Shown here piece after piece: positions 45,139 through 53,626 of a DNA stretch of 64,000 nt. The notes below the pieces were generated by a model. It saw only the letters and a list, made by a program, of their open reading frames with translations. It was not told the DNA's origin and did no database searches. Source of the stretch: Mycolicibacterium austroafricanum (GTDB lineage Bacteria; Actinomycetota; Actinomycetes; Mycobacteriales; Mycobacteriaceae); assembly GCF_000612725.1 (NCBI RefSeq), contig NZ_HG964455.1, positions 449,187 through 513,186 of the forward strand, in the 5' to 3' direction. Every line of letters begins with the position of its first letter. The first letter of the stretch is position 1. A program made the translations under genes and the position numbers.

Positions 45139-46259
45139 CCGGCGCGCTGGACGGCGTCGTCGTCGTCGACTTCAGCCGGGTGCTCGCCGGGCCGTACGCG
45201 ACGATGATGCTGGGCGACTTCGGCGCCGAGGTCATCAAGGTGGAGCGCCCGGGCGTCGGCGACGACACCCGCCAGTGGGGCCCTCCCTATGATTCTTCCG
45301 GGGTGGCAACGTATTTCAATGCCGTCAACCGCAACAAGCGCTCCGTGGTGCTCGACCTGTCAACTCCGGACGGGCGTCAGCAGGCCCGCGACCTCGTCGC
45401 AGGTGCGGACATCGTCATCGAGAACTTCCGGCCGGGCACGATGGAGAGACTCGGGCTGGGCTACGAGGACCTGCGCGCGGTCCGGCCCGACGTCATCTAC
45501 TGCTCGATCACAGGTTTCGGCCGCGGCGGCGGCGCGGCACTGCCCGGTTACGACCTGCTGGTGCAGGCGGTCGGCGGCCTGATGAGCGTCACCGGGACAG
45601 AGCCCGGTGACCCCACCAAGGCCGGGGTGGCGCTGGTCGACGTGCTCGCCGGACTGCATGCGCTCAGCGGGATTCTGGCCGCACTGCACCATCGCGACCG
45701 CACCGCGGAGGGGCAGCGCGTCGACACCGATCTGCTGTCGGTGCTGCTGTCGTCGATGGTCAACCAGGCCTCCGGCTTTCTGGGTGCGGGGGTGGTGCCC
45801 GCCATGATGGGCAACCGGCATCCCAGCATCGCGCCGTATCAGACGTTCGACACCGCCGACCGCCCGATCGCGGTGGCGGTGGGCAACGACAAGCAGTTCA
45901 GGGCGTTCAGCACCGCAATCGGACAGCCCGAGCTGGCCGACGACCCGCGGTTCGTCACCAATCCCGCGCGCGTCGCCAATCGTGATGCATTGTGCGCGTT
46001 GATCGTACCGGCATTGAAGGCACACGGGGCCGATCACTGGTATGCGAAGCTGACGACCGTCGGCGTGCCCGCCGGCCCGATCAACGACCTGTCCGAGGCG
46101 TTCGCGTTCGCCCGCGGCCTGGGCATCGACGCCGCGGTCCAGGTTCCCGGCAGTCCCGCACCGCAGGTCGCCAACCCGGTCACCATGTCGGCCACCCCGG
46201 TCAGCTATCGCAGCGGCCCGCCGGCGCTCGGCGATTCTCCAATAGCTGAAAAGCCCTGA
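45135..46259 (+). CDS. Class III CoA-transferase (possible glutarate CoA-transferase)
   Basis: A 374-residue CaiB/BaiF enzyme: DGVVVVDFSRVLAGPYATM, LGDFGAEVIKVE, the VIENFRPGTMERLGLGY segment and the nucleophilic Asp in VALVDVLAG. The GTG at 45135 overlaps the aldehyde dehydrogenase stop. As the last gene after gabT-gcdH-aldehyde dehydrogenase, it probably activates glutarate to glutaryl-CoA, as the mammalian family III glutarate-CoA transferase does. Its 3' end overlaps the convergent PucR gene by 59 bases. Confidence 0.85.
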   Translation: MTGALDGVVVVDFSRVLAGPYATMMLGDFGAEVIKVERPGVGDDTRQWGPPYDSSGVATYFNAVNRNKRSVVLDLSTPDGRQQARDLVAGADIVIENFRPGTMERLGLGYEDLRAVRPDVIYCSITGFGRGGGAALPGYDLLVQAVGGLMSVTGTEPGDPTKAGVALVDVLAGLHALSGILAALHHRDRTAEGQRVDTDLLSVLLSSMVNQASGFLGAGVVPAMMGNRHPSIAPYQTFDTADRPIAVAVGNDKQFRAFSTAIGQPELADDPRFVTNPARVANRDALCALIVPALKAHGADHWYAKLTTVGVPAGPINDLSEAFAFARGLGIDAAVQVPGSPAPQVANPVTMSATPVSYRSGPPALGDSPIAEKP

Positions 46260-47706
46260 GCGCCAGCCACAGTTGAGCTCGCGAATCGGCCGAGGTCAGA
46301 TCGTCGCCGAGCAACTGGTGGATGCGTCGCATCCGGTTGCGCAAGGTGTGACGGTGGACGCGCAGCTCTGCCGCGGCGGCCTCCATCTGCCCGTTGTGGC
46401 GCAGAAAAGCCGCCAGGGTCGCGATGAGGTCCTCGTCGTTACCGGCCAGCGGATCCAATACCGCTGCCAGGAAACGTAATTCGCGAGAGGTGCGACCGTC
46501 GAGCACCGCCGCGAGCGGGCCGAGATCCGCGTACTCGGTGAACTCACCGACGGAGGAGTGCGCGGCTACGCGCGCCTGCTCCAGCCCTGTGCCGACGTCG
46601 GCCATCGGGACCACGCGGCTGGATCCCCCGCCGGGCGCGCCCCGACCGCGCAGCAGCGTGCGGATGCGCGCCCGACTCCCGTCCGCGGGCAGCACGATCA
46701 CGATCTCCGTACCCGTCGCGGCCATCAGGTACGGCCCGGTGTCGGCCAGCGGTCGGCTCAGCTCCTCCTCTGCGGCCAGCACCGGGCCGATCCCGTGCAG
46801 GACGCTCACGACGACGTCACCGTCCGGCGTGAAACCGAAGTAGCGCAGCAGACCGTCGTCGACGGCGCCCCGGCCACCGAGAAGTTCCCGGGTCACCGCG
46901 GAGCGAAGCCGCTGTTCGGCATCCTGGACCCGGGCGGGCTTCTCCAACGCGATGGAGATCAACGAGACCGCATGCGAGACAAGCAGTCGCCCCGAATCGG
47001 AGAGCGGCCCGGCGGAACGCACCACCAGGTACCCGCGGACAGCCTGGGCGGCCCGCAGCCGCTGGATGGTCAGCAACGCGTCGCCGTCCGGGATGACCGC
47101 AGCGCCGCGATTCCGTGCCTGCCCCACGGCCTCCGACAGCGCCGAGATGAGCTGCGGGTCGGCGGTTCCGCCGGCCGCCAGATCCCTGCCGTCGGTGGAG
47201 ACGGCGACGACGACCGCGGACAGGCATTCGGCCAGTGCGCCGACCACGCCGGGGATGCCGCCGCGCAACGTGGCTCGGGCCAGCACCTCCTGCTGGTCGA
47301 CGACCCGCTGCACCGATTCCAGTTGGTCGGCCTTGACGGCGTCGATCACGACACGGGCGATCGCGATGAACGGTGTCGATGCCGGAACCCGGAGGACCGG
47401 AACACCGTGCTCGTCGCCGGCGGCGAGCACACCCGCGGGCACGGCGGTCAAGGTGGTGCCGGTGTCGACGGCCAACGCGGCCGTCCCGGCTGCCGCCAGG
47501 CGTGCGACGTAGTCGGCCTGGGCCGCGGCGTCGGCGCCGATGTTGATGCCCGTCGTCATCACCAGCTCACCGCCGGCGAGATACGGGGTCGGGTCGGCCA
47601 GCTCGATGGCGTGCGCCCACGCGATGGGACGGTCGGCGGCCTGCGCACCGGCAACCAGTGTCAGGCCGAGGTTCTCGTCCTGACAGAGGCTGCGCGCCGT
47701 GATCAC
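46201..47706 (-). CDS. PucR-family transcriptional regulator
   Basis: A 501-residue regulator. The N-terminal PucR ligand domain (about residues 1-125, VITARSLCQDENLGLTLVAG) is followed by a GGDEF-like/central domain and a C-terminal helix-turn-helix (ELRVHRHTLRNRMRRIHQLLGDDL). PucR proteins control purine, polyamine and amino-acid catabolism. GTG 47706 overlaps the preceding hydrolase stop by GTGA, which supports this start over the longer frame. Its final 18 codons lie inside the convergent CoA-transferase gene. It probably controls the gamma-glutamylation operon. Confidence 0.88.
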   Translation of the reverse strand: MITARSLCQDENLGLTLVAGAQAADRPIAWAHAIELADPTPYLAGGELVMTTGINIGADAAAQADYVARLAAAGTAALAVDTGTTLTAVPAGVLAAGDEHGVPVLRVPASTPFIAIARVVIDAVKADQLESVQRVVDQQEVLARATLRGGIPGVVGALAECLSAVVVAVSTDGRDLAAGGTADPQLISALSEAVGQARNRGAAVIPDGDALLTIQRLRAAQAVRGYLVVRSAGPLSDSGRLLVSHAVSLISIALEKPARVQDAEQRLRSAVTRELLGGRGAVDDGLLRYFGFTPDGDVVVSVLHGIGPVLAAEEELSRPLADTGPYLMAATGTEIVIVLPADGSRARIRTLLRGRGAPGGGSSRVVPMADVGTGLEQARVAAHSSVGEFTEYADLGPLAAVLDGRTSRELRFLAAVLDPLAGNDEDLIATLAAFLRHNGQMEAAAAELRVHRHTLRNRMRRIHQLLGDDLTSADSRAQLWLALRAFQLLENRRAPAGRCDS

Positions 47707-48542
47707 CCCTGCGACGCTACCGCGGCCGTGTTCTCCCGGGAGCGCTCCGCGGCCGTGCTCTCCCGGGAGCGCTCCGCGGCCGTGACGAACGCACCGAACA
47801 GCCGCATCCGGTCCGCTTCGGGACCGTCGTCGTCCTCCGGGTGCCACTGCACACCGAGGTAGAACTTGTCCGGATCCTCGACTCCTTCGGTGATCCCGTC
47901 CAGCGCGCGGGCCGCCACCACGAGGCCACGACCGAGCGTGTCGACCGCCTGATGGTGTCCGGACCGTCCGATCACCCGGTCAGCGCCGAGGATGGAAGCC
48001 AGCCTGGTCCCCGGCATGATGTCGATCGGTTCGTCGACGAACTCCGGCTCACCCGGTGCCCCGTGATGCAGCGCATAGTCGACGATGTCGCCGATGATCG
48101 TGCCGCCGCGGGCGACGTTGAGCAGTTGGGAGCCTCGGCAGATACCGAAGATCGGCCGGCCGGCGGCCTCGGCCGCGGCGATGACGGCGAACGCGTCGCG
48201 GTCGGCACGCGCGTCGACCCCGTAGGACTTCGGATGCCGTGCGCCCCCGCCGTAGCAGGTGGGGTCGATGTCGCCGCCGCCGAGCAACAGAAGGCCGTCG
48301 AAGTCGGCTGCGGCAGAAGGATTTTCCAGCGTGGCGCTGGTGTCCCAGAGTTCGTAGGACGCACCGAGTTCGATCAGGGTGTTCAGCGCGACGCGGGTGA
48401 AGCGCCGGATCAAAGCGATGTCCTCGGCGCTGATGTCGGGGTAGTTCAGCGAGGCGAGAACACAGACGTGGGCGCGCGGGGTCTCCGGGGCGGGACGTTC
48501 CGGGATCACGTCCTGTCGGCGCACCCGGTCGACGGCGGTCAT
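47703..48542 (-). CDS. Gamma-glutamyl-gamma-aminobutyrate hydrolase-like (PuuD type), copy 1
   Basis: A 279-residue class I glutamine-amidotransferase-like hydrolase. The triad is Cys135 in FGICRGSQ, and His and Glu in VQWHPEDD. PuuD enzymes release the amino acid from its gamma-glutamyl conjugate. ATG 48542 has AAGGAA upstream and overlaps the second copy's stop (ATGA). The C-terminal ~20 residues are encoded by the 27-bp repeats and are not part of the fold. It sits in an operon with a glutamine-synthetase-like ligase that would make the conjugate. Confidence 0.87.
   Translation of the reverse strand: MTAVDRVRRQDVIPERPAPETPRAHVCVLASLNYPDISAEDIALIRRFTRVALNTLIELGASYELWDTSATLENPSAAADFDGLLLLGGGDIDPTCYGGGARHPKSYGVDARADRDAFAVIAAAEAAGRPIFGICRGSQLLNVARGGTIIGDIVDYALHHGAPGEPEFVDEPIDIMPGTRLASILGADRVIGRSGHHQAVDTLGRGLVVAARALDGITEGVEDPDKFYLGVQWHPEDDDGPEADRMRLFGAFVTAAERSRESTAAERSRENTAAVASQG
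47721..47784 (-). repeat. Two and a part 27-bp repeats at a hydrolase 3' end
   Basis: Units at 47721-47747 and 47748-47774 with a further 10 bases of a third. On the coding strand the unit starts GAGCGCTCCCGGGAG and gives AAERSREST/AAERSRENT at the protein C-terminus. The GAGCGCTC core is shared with the 32-bp junction units near 8010, and the repeat again lies just before a GTGA overlap. Confidence 0.8.
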
Positions 48543-49255
48543 CTGCTCGATTCCTTTCGTTTGCGGGCGCGGTCCACCAGGTCGGCGAACAGCGCCGCGT
48601 CGGTGATGGAGTCGGCGTGGCGGTCCTCGGGGTGCCACTGGACGGCCACCACGTCGGCGCGGCGGTGCTCGACCGCCTCGATGACGCCGTCGGCGGCGAG
48701 CGCGCAGACCACCAGGCCCGGCGCCAGCCTGTCGACGGCTTGATGATGGTAGGACGACACGTCGATACTCTGCGTTCCCACGATGCCGTGCAACCGGGTA
48801 CCCCGCTTGACGTGTACCTGATGGATGGCGTTGTGGTGCACGGTGTCCGTTTCGACGACGTGCTGGATCAGGGTGCCGCCGAGCGCGACGTTGAGGATCT
48901 GCATGCCACGACAGATCGCCAGGGCCGGCATGTCGAGATCGATCACGGCCCGGATGACACCGAGGTCGAACTCGTCCTGGAACGCCACGACTCCCGTCGT
49001 CTCTGGCGCGGGCTCCGCGCCGTAGCGCCGAGGTTCCACGTCGGCGCCGCCGGGCAGCAGCACCCCGTCGAAACGCGCGAGCCTGCGCGGCATTTCAGTC
49101 AGCGGGTCGGCCGCAGGCCCGTGCAGCACCACCGGCTCGCCGCCGCCCGCCCACACCGCCTCGCAGATCGCCTCTGCGGCCAGAGTCGCCGAGAAGCGCA
49201 GGATCGGCACCTGCGCGGCGCGGCGACCGACCACCGCCACCAGCGGTCGGCTCAC
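48539..49255 (-). CDS. Gamma-glutamyl-gamma-aminobutyrate hydrolase-like (PuuD type), copy 2
   Basis: A 238-residue paralogue of the previous gene with Cys115 in AICRGMQ, His and Glu in VQWHPEDR, and the LPGGADVEP substrate loop. The two copies are clearly different in sequence, so they probably cleave different gamma-glutamyl conjugates (for example of C4 and C5 amino acids) rather than being a recent duplication. The GTG at 49255 directly abuts the stop of the solute-binding-like gene. Confidence 0.87.
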   Translation of the reverse strand: MSRPLVAVVGRRAAQVPILRFSATLAAEAICEAVWAGGGEPVVLHGPAADPLTEMPRRLARFDGVLLPGGADVEPRRYGAEPAPETTGVVAFQDEFDLGVIRAVIDLDMPALAICRGMQILNVALGGTLIQHVVETDTVHHNAIHQVHVKRGTRLHGIVGTQSIDVSSYHHQAVDRLAPGLVVCALAADGVIEAVEHRRADVVAVQWHPEDRHADSITDAALFADLVDRARKRKESSR

Positions 49256-49972
49256 TCAGTCCCCCGCGAACGGGTAGTCGAGGGTCGGCAGCCACTCCTC
49301 CCAGACCTTGCGCAACCGGCCGGATTCGATGAGCCGGCCCAGCGCCCCGTCGATCTCGGCGAGGGTGTCGGGCCGGTCCTTGGCCACTGCGATACCCCAC
49401 CGGTTGCCGGTCTGGACGGTGAATGCCAGCTCGTAGTCGGGATGCGTGGCGCCCAGTGGGACGAACACGACATCGTCGTCGACCACGGCGTCGACCTCAC
49501 CGGCCAGCAGCGCGGCCAGCATGTCGGCGTACACGTCGTCCGACCCCGCGCCGAAGGCGATCGGCTCAGCCCCGGTGAACGTCTGGGCCAGCGCCATATT
49601 GGTGCTGTTCTCGATCGCGGCGACCTTGCGTCCGACCAGGTCTTCCGGAGCATGGATGCCGGAGCCGCGCCGGACCAGCACGCCCTCGTGGAAGATCGCG
49701 TAGGGACGGGTGAAGTCGACCTGCGCCTGCCGCTCGGCGGTGATGCCCTGCCCGCACAGCACCGCGTCGGCGTCGCCGCGCTGCACGGCCGGGATCATGT
49801 CCACCCACGGCACCCGGACCCATTCGATCGGACGGCCCAGTTCGGCCCCCAGCACCTCGGCGACACCGGGTTCGTACCCCTGCCTGCCGTTCTCCGGGGT
49901 CCACAGCGAGAACAGCGGCGGCGCCTCGGCGTCCAGGCAGGCCAGTCTCAGCGGATTCGAAGGCCCGGTCAC
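49256..49972 (-). CDS. Family 3 solute-binding-like protein without signal peptide
   Basis: A 238-residue periplasmic-binding-protein-fold domain: GYEPGVAEVLGAELGRPIEWVRVPW, RGDADAVLCGQGITAERQAQVDFTRPY and GRKVAAIENSTN are typical of polar amino-acid binding proteins. The GTG start overlaps the ligase stop and the protein begins at the fold itself (MTGPSNPLRLACLDAEAPPLF): no signal peptide, lipobox or membrane anchor is seen. No ABC transporter genes are nearby. It may be a cytoplasmic sensor or chaperone for a gamma-glutamyl compound or amine. Confidence 0.78.
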   Translation of the reverse strand: MTGPSNPLRLACLDAEAPPLFSLWTPENGRQGYEPGVAEVLGAELGRPIEWVRVPWVDMIPAVQRGDADAVLCGQGITAERQAQVDFTRPYAIFHEGVLVRRGSGIHAPEDLVGRKVAAIENSTNMALAQTFTGAEPIAFGAGSDDVYADMLAALLAGEVDAVVDDDVVFVPLGATHPDYELAFTVQTGNRWGIAVAKDRPDTLAEIDGALGRLIESGRLRKVWEEWLPTLDYPFAGD

Positions 49973-51354
49973 GGCGTGTCATTCCAATACATCTCGCGCT
50001 CCCATTCGGTTACATGTCCACAGAAACGAGCCCACTCATCGGCGTGGTAGTCGACGAGCAACGCCGAAAGGTCGGGGCCGAAAGCCTGATTCAGCACCTC
50101 GTCGGCCCGGAACGCGCTGATCGCCTCGCCCAGCGTCAGCGGCAGCGCGGGGAACCGCCCGTCGACCGGCGCGTCGTAGGACGACCCCTGAGTCGGCTTC
50201 CCGGGGTCGGTGGCGTTCTTCATGCCGTCCTCGCACGCCGCGAGGATCACCGCGTGGGACAGGTACGGGTTCACGGCGGCGTCGGGCAGCTTGTATTCGA
50301 GGCGGCCGACCGCCGACAACCGGACGGTGCAGGTCTTGTTGTCCAGACCCCAGTTGATCCGGGACGGGGCGAACTGTCCTGCGTCCCAGTATCGTTTGTA
50401 CGAGTTCACCGTCGATCCGTTGATCAGCATGGCACCGGCAGAGTGCGCCAGCAGCCCGCCGAGCGCGTGCCGGCCGACTTCGGACAGATGCAGTTCGGTG
50501 ACGCCGGGTTCGGCGAGGACGTTGACGTCGTCTCGCCACAGGCTGAAGTTGTGGTGGCACCCGTTGCCCATCATGCCGGTGGCCGGCTTGGGCATGAAGC
50601 TGGCGTGGATGCCGAGTTCACGGGCCACCTGTTTGCAGATCTGCCGGTACGTCGTGAGCCGGTCTGCGGTCAGATCGGCGCGGTCGTACATGAAGTTGAG
50701 TTCCACCTGGAACTCGTCCTCGTAATCCCCCTCGATCATGTCCAGGCCGAGCGCCTGCGCGTACTCCACAACCTTCTTGACGATCGGCCGGTTCCGCTCA
50801 AGGTGCTCGATGTGATAGGCGGGGCTGGACCCGGGCCGGAAATGGGCCTCCAACCCGTCACCCTGCCAGGTCATCTCGGGTTCACAGCCGGTGCGCAGCT
50901 CCAGCCCGGTCCGGTCGGTGAAGCCGCTGAGCATCCGGCGCAGCAATCCACGGGTGTCGCAGGCGAACTCGGCACCGGCACGTTCGGCGAGGTGATCCGG
51001 TTCGTAGAGCCGGCAGAACACCCGCGCGAAGCTGGTGTCCCACGGCAGCACCGCGAACGTCTCGAGGTCCGGGATCGCGGTGTATTCGGGCGCGTTCACC
51101 CCACCGGCCAGCAGCACGCCTTCGCGGGTGCCCTGCAGGTTGGCGATCGCGGTCTGGTGCTGTTGCACACCACGGATCGCGAGACGCTCGAAATGCCTTG
51201 CGGGAGCGACCTTACCGACGACCCGGCCGGTGACGGTGACCGCCTGGAAGTACACGAATTCGACGCCGCGTTCGGCGATGGTGGACAGCACTGCGGCGAG
51301 CTCCGGGCTGCCGGCATTCGCTTCGCGGTGCGTGTCGAGAGGGGTGATCGTCAT
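49969..51354 (-). CDS. Glutamine-synthetase-like gamma-glutamyl-amine ligase
   Basis: A 461-residue glutamine synthetase-fold protein of the GlnA3/PuuA type. Visible are the metal-site Glu in GCEPEMTW, GNGCHHNFSLW, the late SRINWGLDNKTCTVRL arginine loop and KLPDAAVNPYLSHAVIL. The adenylylation loop of housekeeping GlnA is not recognisable. Such enzymes join glutamate to an amine using ATP. A GS-like gene next to a P450 and ferredoxin is the known arrangement of the mycobacterial pip/mor clusters. It is coupled to the binding protein by GTGA. Confidence 0.87.
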   Translation of the reverse strand: MTITPLDTHREANAGSPELAAVLSTIAERGVEFVYFQAVTVTGRVVGKVAPARHFERLAIRGVQQHQTAIANLQGTREGVLLAGGVNAPEYTAIPDLETFAVLPWDTSFARVFCRLYEPDHLAERAGAEFACDTRGLLRRMLSGFTDRTGLELRTGCEPEMTWQGDGLEAHFRPGSSPAYHIEHLERNRPIVKKVVEYAQALGLDMIEGDYEDEFQVELNFMYDRADLTADRLTTYRQICKQVARELGIHASFMPKPATGMMGNGCHHNFSLWRDDVNVLAEPGVTELHLSEVGRHALGGLLAHSAGAMLINGSTVNSYKRYWDAGQFAPSRINWGLDNKTCTVRLSAVGRLEYKLPDAAVNPYLSHAVILAACEDGMKNATDPGKPTQGSSYDAPVDGRFPALPLTLGEAISAFRADEVLNQAFGPDLSALLVDYHADEWARFCGHVTEWEREMYWNDTP

Positions 51355-51360
51355 GGGAGG

Positions 51361-51549
51361 TCAATCCTTGATGAAGATGGCCTGGGCGGGGCAGACGTCG
51401 GCGGCGTCTTCGACATAGCTGCGCTCCGAATCATCGGGATTACCGTCATACTCCAGGTGCCCGTCGTCATTGAGCGAGAAGACTGCCGGTGCGGCGATGA
51501 CGCACTGGCCGTGGTCCTGACATTTCGCGAGATCTACGGTGACGTGCAT
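51361..51549 (-). CDS. [3Fe-4S] ferredoxin (P450 partner)
   Basis: A 62-residue ferredoxin with three cluster cysteines, Cys10 and Cys16 in CQDHGQC and Cys53 in DVCPAQAI; His13 replaces the fourth ligand, as in the [3Fe-4S] ferredoxins that serve actinobacterial P450s. It lies 12 bases after the P450 gene and 6 bases before the ligase gene, so it is the natural electron donor. No ferredoxin reductase gene lies in this window. Confidence 0.93.
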   Translation of the reverse strand: MHVTVDLAKCQDHGQCVIAAPAVFSLNDDGHLEYDGNPDDSERSYVEDAADVCPAQAIFIKD

Positions 51550-51561
51550 TCGGTGTTCCTT

Positions 51562-52764
51562 TCAGGGGGCGGGCGTGAAGCCGATGGGTAGCGTGATCGG
51601 GCCGGTGTTGCCCGAGTCCGGCAGCCAGGTGGCGCCGGGGAGTTCGTGCGGGTCGAGCATTCTGCGGGCCAGCAGCGGCAGCGCCTCGCTCATATCGGAG
51701 CGCGCCACGAAGTGGCCCAGGCAGTGGTGGACGCCGCCCCCGAAACCGAAGTGCGGTTTGCGTTCTGCGGTGATGTCGAATCCGGGTTCGAAGACCCGCG
51801 GGTCGGTGCCCGCAGACTCGCTGTAGAGGTGCACCGTGGTACCCGCGGCGAGTTCCACACCTTCGTACTCGAAGTCCTCCAGCACCTCCCGGGTGACCCA
51901 CCGCACCGTCGGGTTGACCCGCATGACCTCCTCGACGGCGTTGCCGCCGAGTTCGGGCCGCTCGGCGAGCAGCCGCCACTGATCGGGGTGCGCCATGAAG
52001 GTCTGCATGGCCAGGCCGAGCTGGTTGCGGGTGGTGTCAAAGCCACCGAAGATCAACAGCACCATGGCATCCCGCAGCTCGGTGTCACTCAACCGGCCGT
52101 CCTCGGGGCGAGATGCGTTGACCAGTGTCGTGACGAAGTCCTCCCGCGGGCTGGCCCTCCGGTCGGCGATCAGCTCGTCGCAGTACTCGTAGAGATGCGC
52201 CAGTGCCGCCTCGATCCTGGGCAGGTCGTCCAGGATGGTGACCCCGAGGGCGAGCCCGATCGTCGCCGACTCTGTGGCGATGACCTTCCATTCACTCTCG
52301 GGCAATCCGAGCATGATCGCGATGACGCGGGCCGCGTAGGGCTCGGCGAACTCGCCGACGAACTCGCATCGACCCGGTTCCGCGAAGCCGTCGATCAGCT
52401 CTGCGGCCAGCGCCTGAAATCTCGGGACGAGCCCGCCGATGAGCTTGTTGGAGAACGCGGGGTTCATCAGGCGCCGCAGCCGGTGATGCTCCTCGCCCTC
52501 CTTGTTCAGGATCCAGCCCGCGAACCAGTCGGCGAACGGGCCCTCGGTGACTCCGTTGTGGGCCGGCCACGCGGCGCTGCCCTGCCGCAACTTCGGATGC
52601 TTGAGCAGTCGGTTCACCTGCTCGTAGCGCAGCACGGCCAGGCCGTACTCCGTGGTCGCGTACCAGCTGCGCTCGCGGGCGGCATGTACCTCGGCCGAGG
52701 TGATCGAGAACCCCGGATCGGTGACTGCGAACGCTGGGACAGAACCGACAGTGGCCGACGACAT
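51562..52764 (-). CDS. Cytochrome P450 (CYP151-like amine monooxygenase)
   Basis: A 400-residue soluble P450. Heme ligand Cys348 is in FGFGGGVHHCLGH; the K-helix ExxR is EEVMR, and the I-helix reads FGGFDTTRNQLG, where the usual AGxET is GGFDT. The ATG has GGAGGT upstream. P450 followed by ferredoxin and a glutamine-synthetase-like gene is the gene order of the M. smegmatis piperidine/pyrrolidine cluster (PipA, CYP151A). The likely reaction is hydroxylation beside the ring nitrogen of a cyclic amine, leading to ring opening. The subfamily assignment is from context. Confidence 0.88.
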   Translation of the reverse strand: MSSATVGSVPAFAVTDPGFSITSAEVHAARERSWYATTEYGLAVLRYEQVNRLLKHPKLRQGSAAWPAHNGVTEGPFADWFAGWILNKEGEEHHRLRRLMNPAFSNKLIGGLVPRFQALAAELIDGFAEPGRCEFVGEFAEPYAARVIAIMLGLPESEWKVIATESATIGLALGVTILDDLPRIEAALAHLYEYCDELIADRRASPREDFVTTLVNASRPEDGRLSDTELRDAMVLLIFGGFDTTRNQLGLAMQTFMAHPDQWRLLAERPELGGNAVEEVMRVNPTVRWVTREVLEDFEYEGVELAAGTTVHLYSESAGTDPRVFEPGFDITAERKPHFGFGGGVHHCLGHFVARSDMSEALPLLARRMLDPHELPGATWLPDSGNTGPITLPIGFTPAP

Positions 52765-52771
52765 CAGTGCT

Positions 52772-52854
52772 ACCTCCGAGTGAGCGACCGAACAGTCACT
52801 AAATCCTCTAGAACTAGATGCTTAATGTCAACGGGTAGCGGCAAGTTGCCCGTT
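52772..52854 (-). promoter_or_regulatory. Control region of the P450 operon: -35 and stacked palindromes
   Basis: Reading the minus strand, TTGACA (52831-52826) is a perfect -35, and GGAGGT (52777-52772) is the ribosome-binding site. Around it are three palindromes: TCTAG-AA-CTAGA (52807-52818), GGCAA-G-TTGCC (52840-52850), and the wider AACGGG (52830-52835)/CCCGTT (52849-52854). A -10 is not clear. These sites are candidate binding sites for the GntR or PucR regulators of the cluster. Confidence 0.5.
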
Positions 52855-52873
52855 AAATGTCGGTAACGCGACG

Positions 52874-53626
52874 TTAAGCCTGCAGCCGAGACCGGTCAGT
52901 GTCGTTCTCGGGCCAGGCGATGGCCACCACCCAGCCGGTGCCCAGTGGCATCTCGGCGACGTCGCGGAAGGACGACGGATCAGCCGTCGAGCCGACCGCC
53001 GGCATGGCGGGCAGGCGGGATCCGACGAACCAGCGGGGCGTGTTCGCAGCGATGACCCGGCGCTCGGTGTTGACGACGACCGCGTCCTCGTCGGCCTGGC
53101 CCAGCACTTCCAGAAGCTTGCGCTCGACCTCGCCGACCACCAGATCGGCGCCCGCGATTCCCAGGAAGATTCCGTCGGCCACCACCGGGATCGTCGCGGT
53201 GATCGTGTACATGTCGGATCCGCTGTAGTCGACGTACGGCCCGTACGCGACCCGTGCCTGCCCGCGCTTGGCCAGTTGATACCAGTCCATCTGGAGGTAG
53301 TCGTAGACGTCGATGCTCGTCGGGTCGAAGTTGAGCCGCAGCCGCGCCACCCGGTCGTTGTTGCGTTGCCACCACGCCATATAGCGCTCCAGGCCGTCGA
53401 CGACGAACGGTGCGGCGATGAAGCCCATGCCCCAGACGGCATGCTCCCGTTGCAGGCGTTCGGCGAGGCTGCGGTGCAAGGTGCTGAAATGCGCCTCGCT
53501 CAGGGTGGCCCGCGGCGGCAGGCACCGCAGCACCTCATCGGCGATCTGACCCAGCAACTCGTAAATCGGTTCGAGCGATCTCGACGCATCCTCGGCCAGC
53601 CGCCGGGCCGGCGATCCCGTTGTCAT
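52874..53626 (-). CDS. Soluble Cache/PDC sensor-domain protein
   Basis: A 250-residue protein resembling the extracytoplasmic PDC/Cache domain of receptors. It has a helix near the N-terminus, WGMGFIAAPFVVDGL, FDPTSIDVYDYLQMDWYQ, YVDYSGSDMYTITATIPVV and GIFLGIAGADLVVGEVE, the last being the usual Cache strand GVVGADI. No signal peptide or membrane helix is seen. Its ATG overlaps the GntR stop by ATGA, so the two are made together. It may sense the substrate in the cytoplasm and modulate the regulator. Confidence 0.72.
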   Translation of the reverse strand: MTTGSPARRLAEDASRSLEPIYELLGQIADEVLRCLPPRATLSEAHFSTLHRSLAERLQREHAVWGMGFIAAPFVVDGLERYMAWWQRNNDRVARLRLNFDPTSIDVYDYLQMDWYQLAKRGQARVAYGPYVDYSGSDMYTITATIPVVADGIFLGIAGADLVVGEVERKLLEVLGQADEDAVVVNTERRVIAANTPRWFVGSRLPAMPAVGSTADPSSFRDVAEMPLGTGWVVAIAWPENDTDRSRLQA

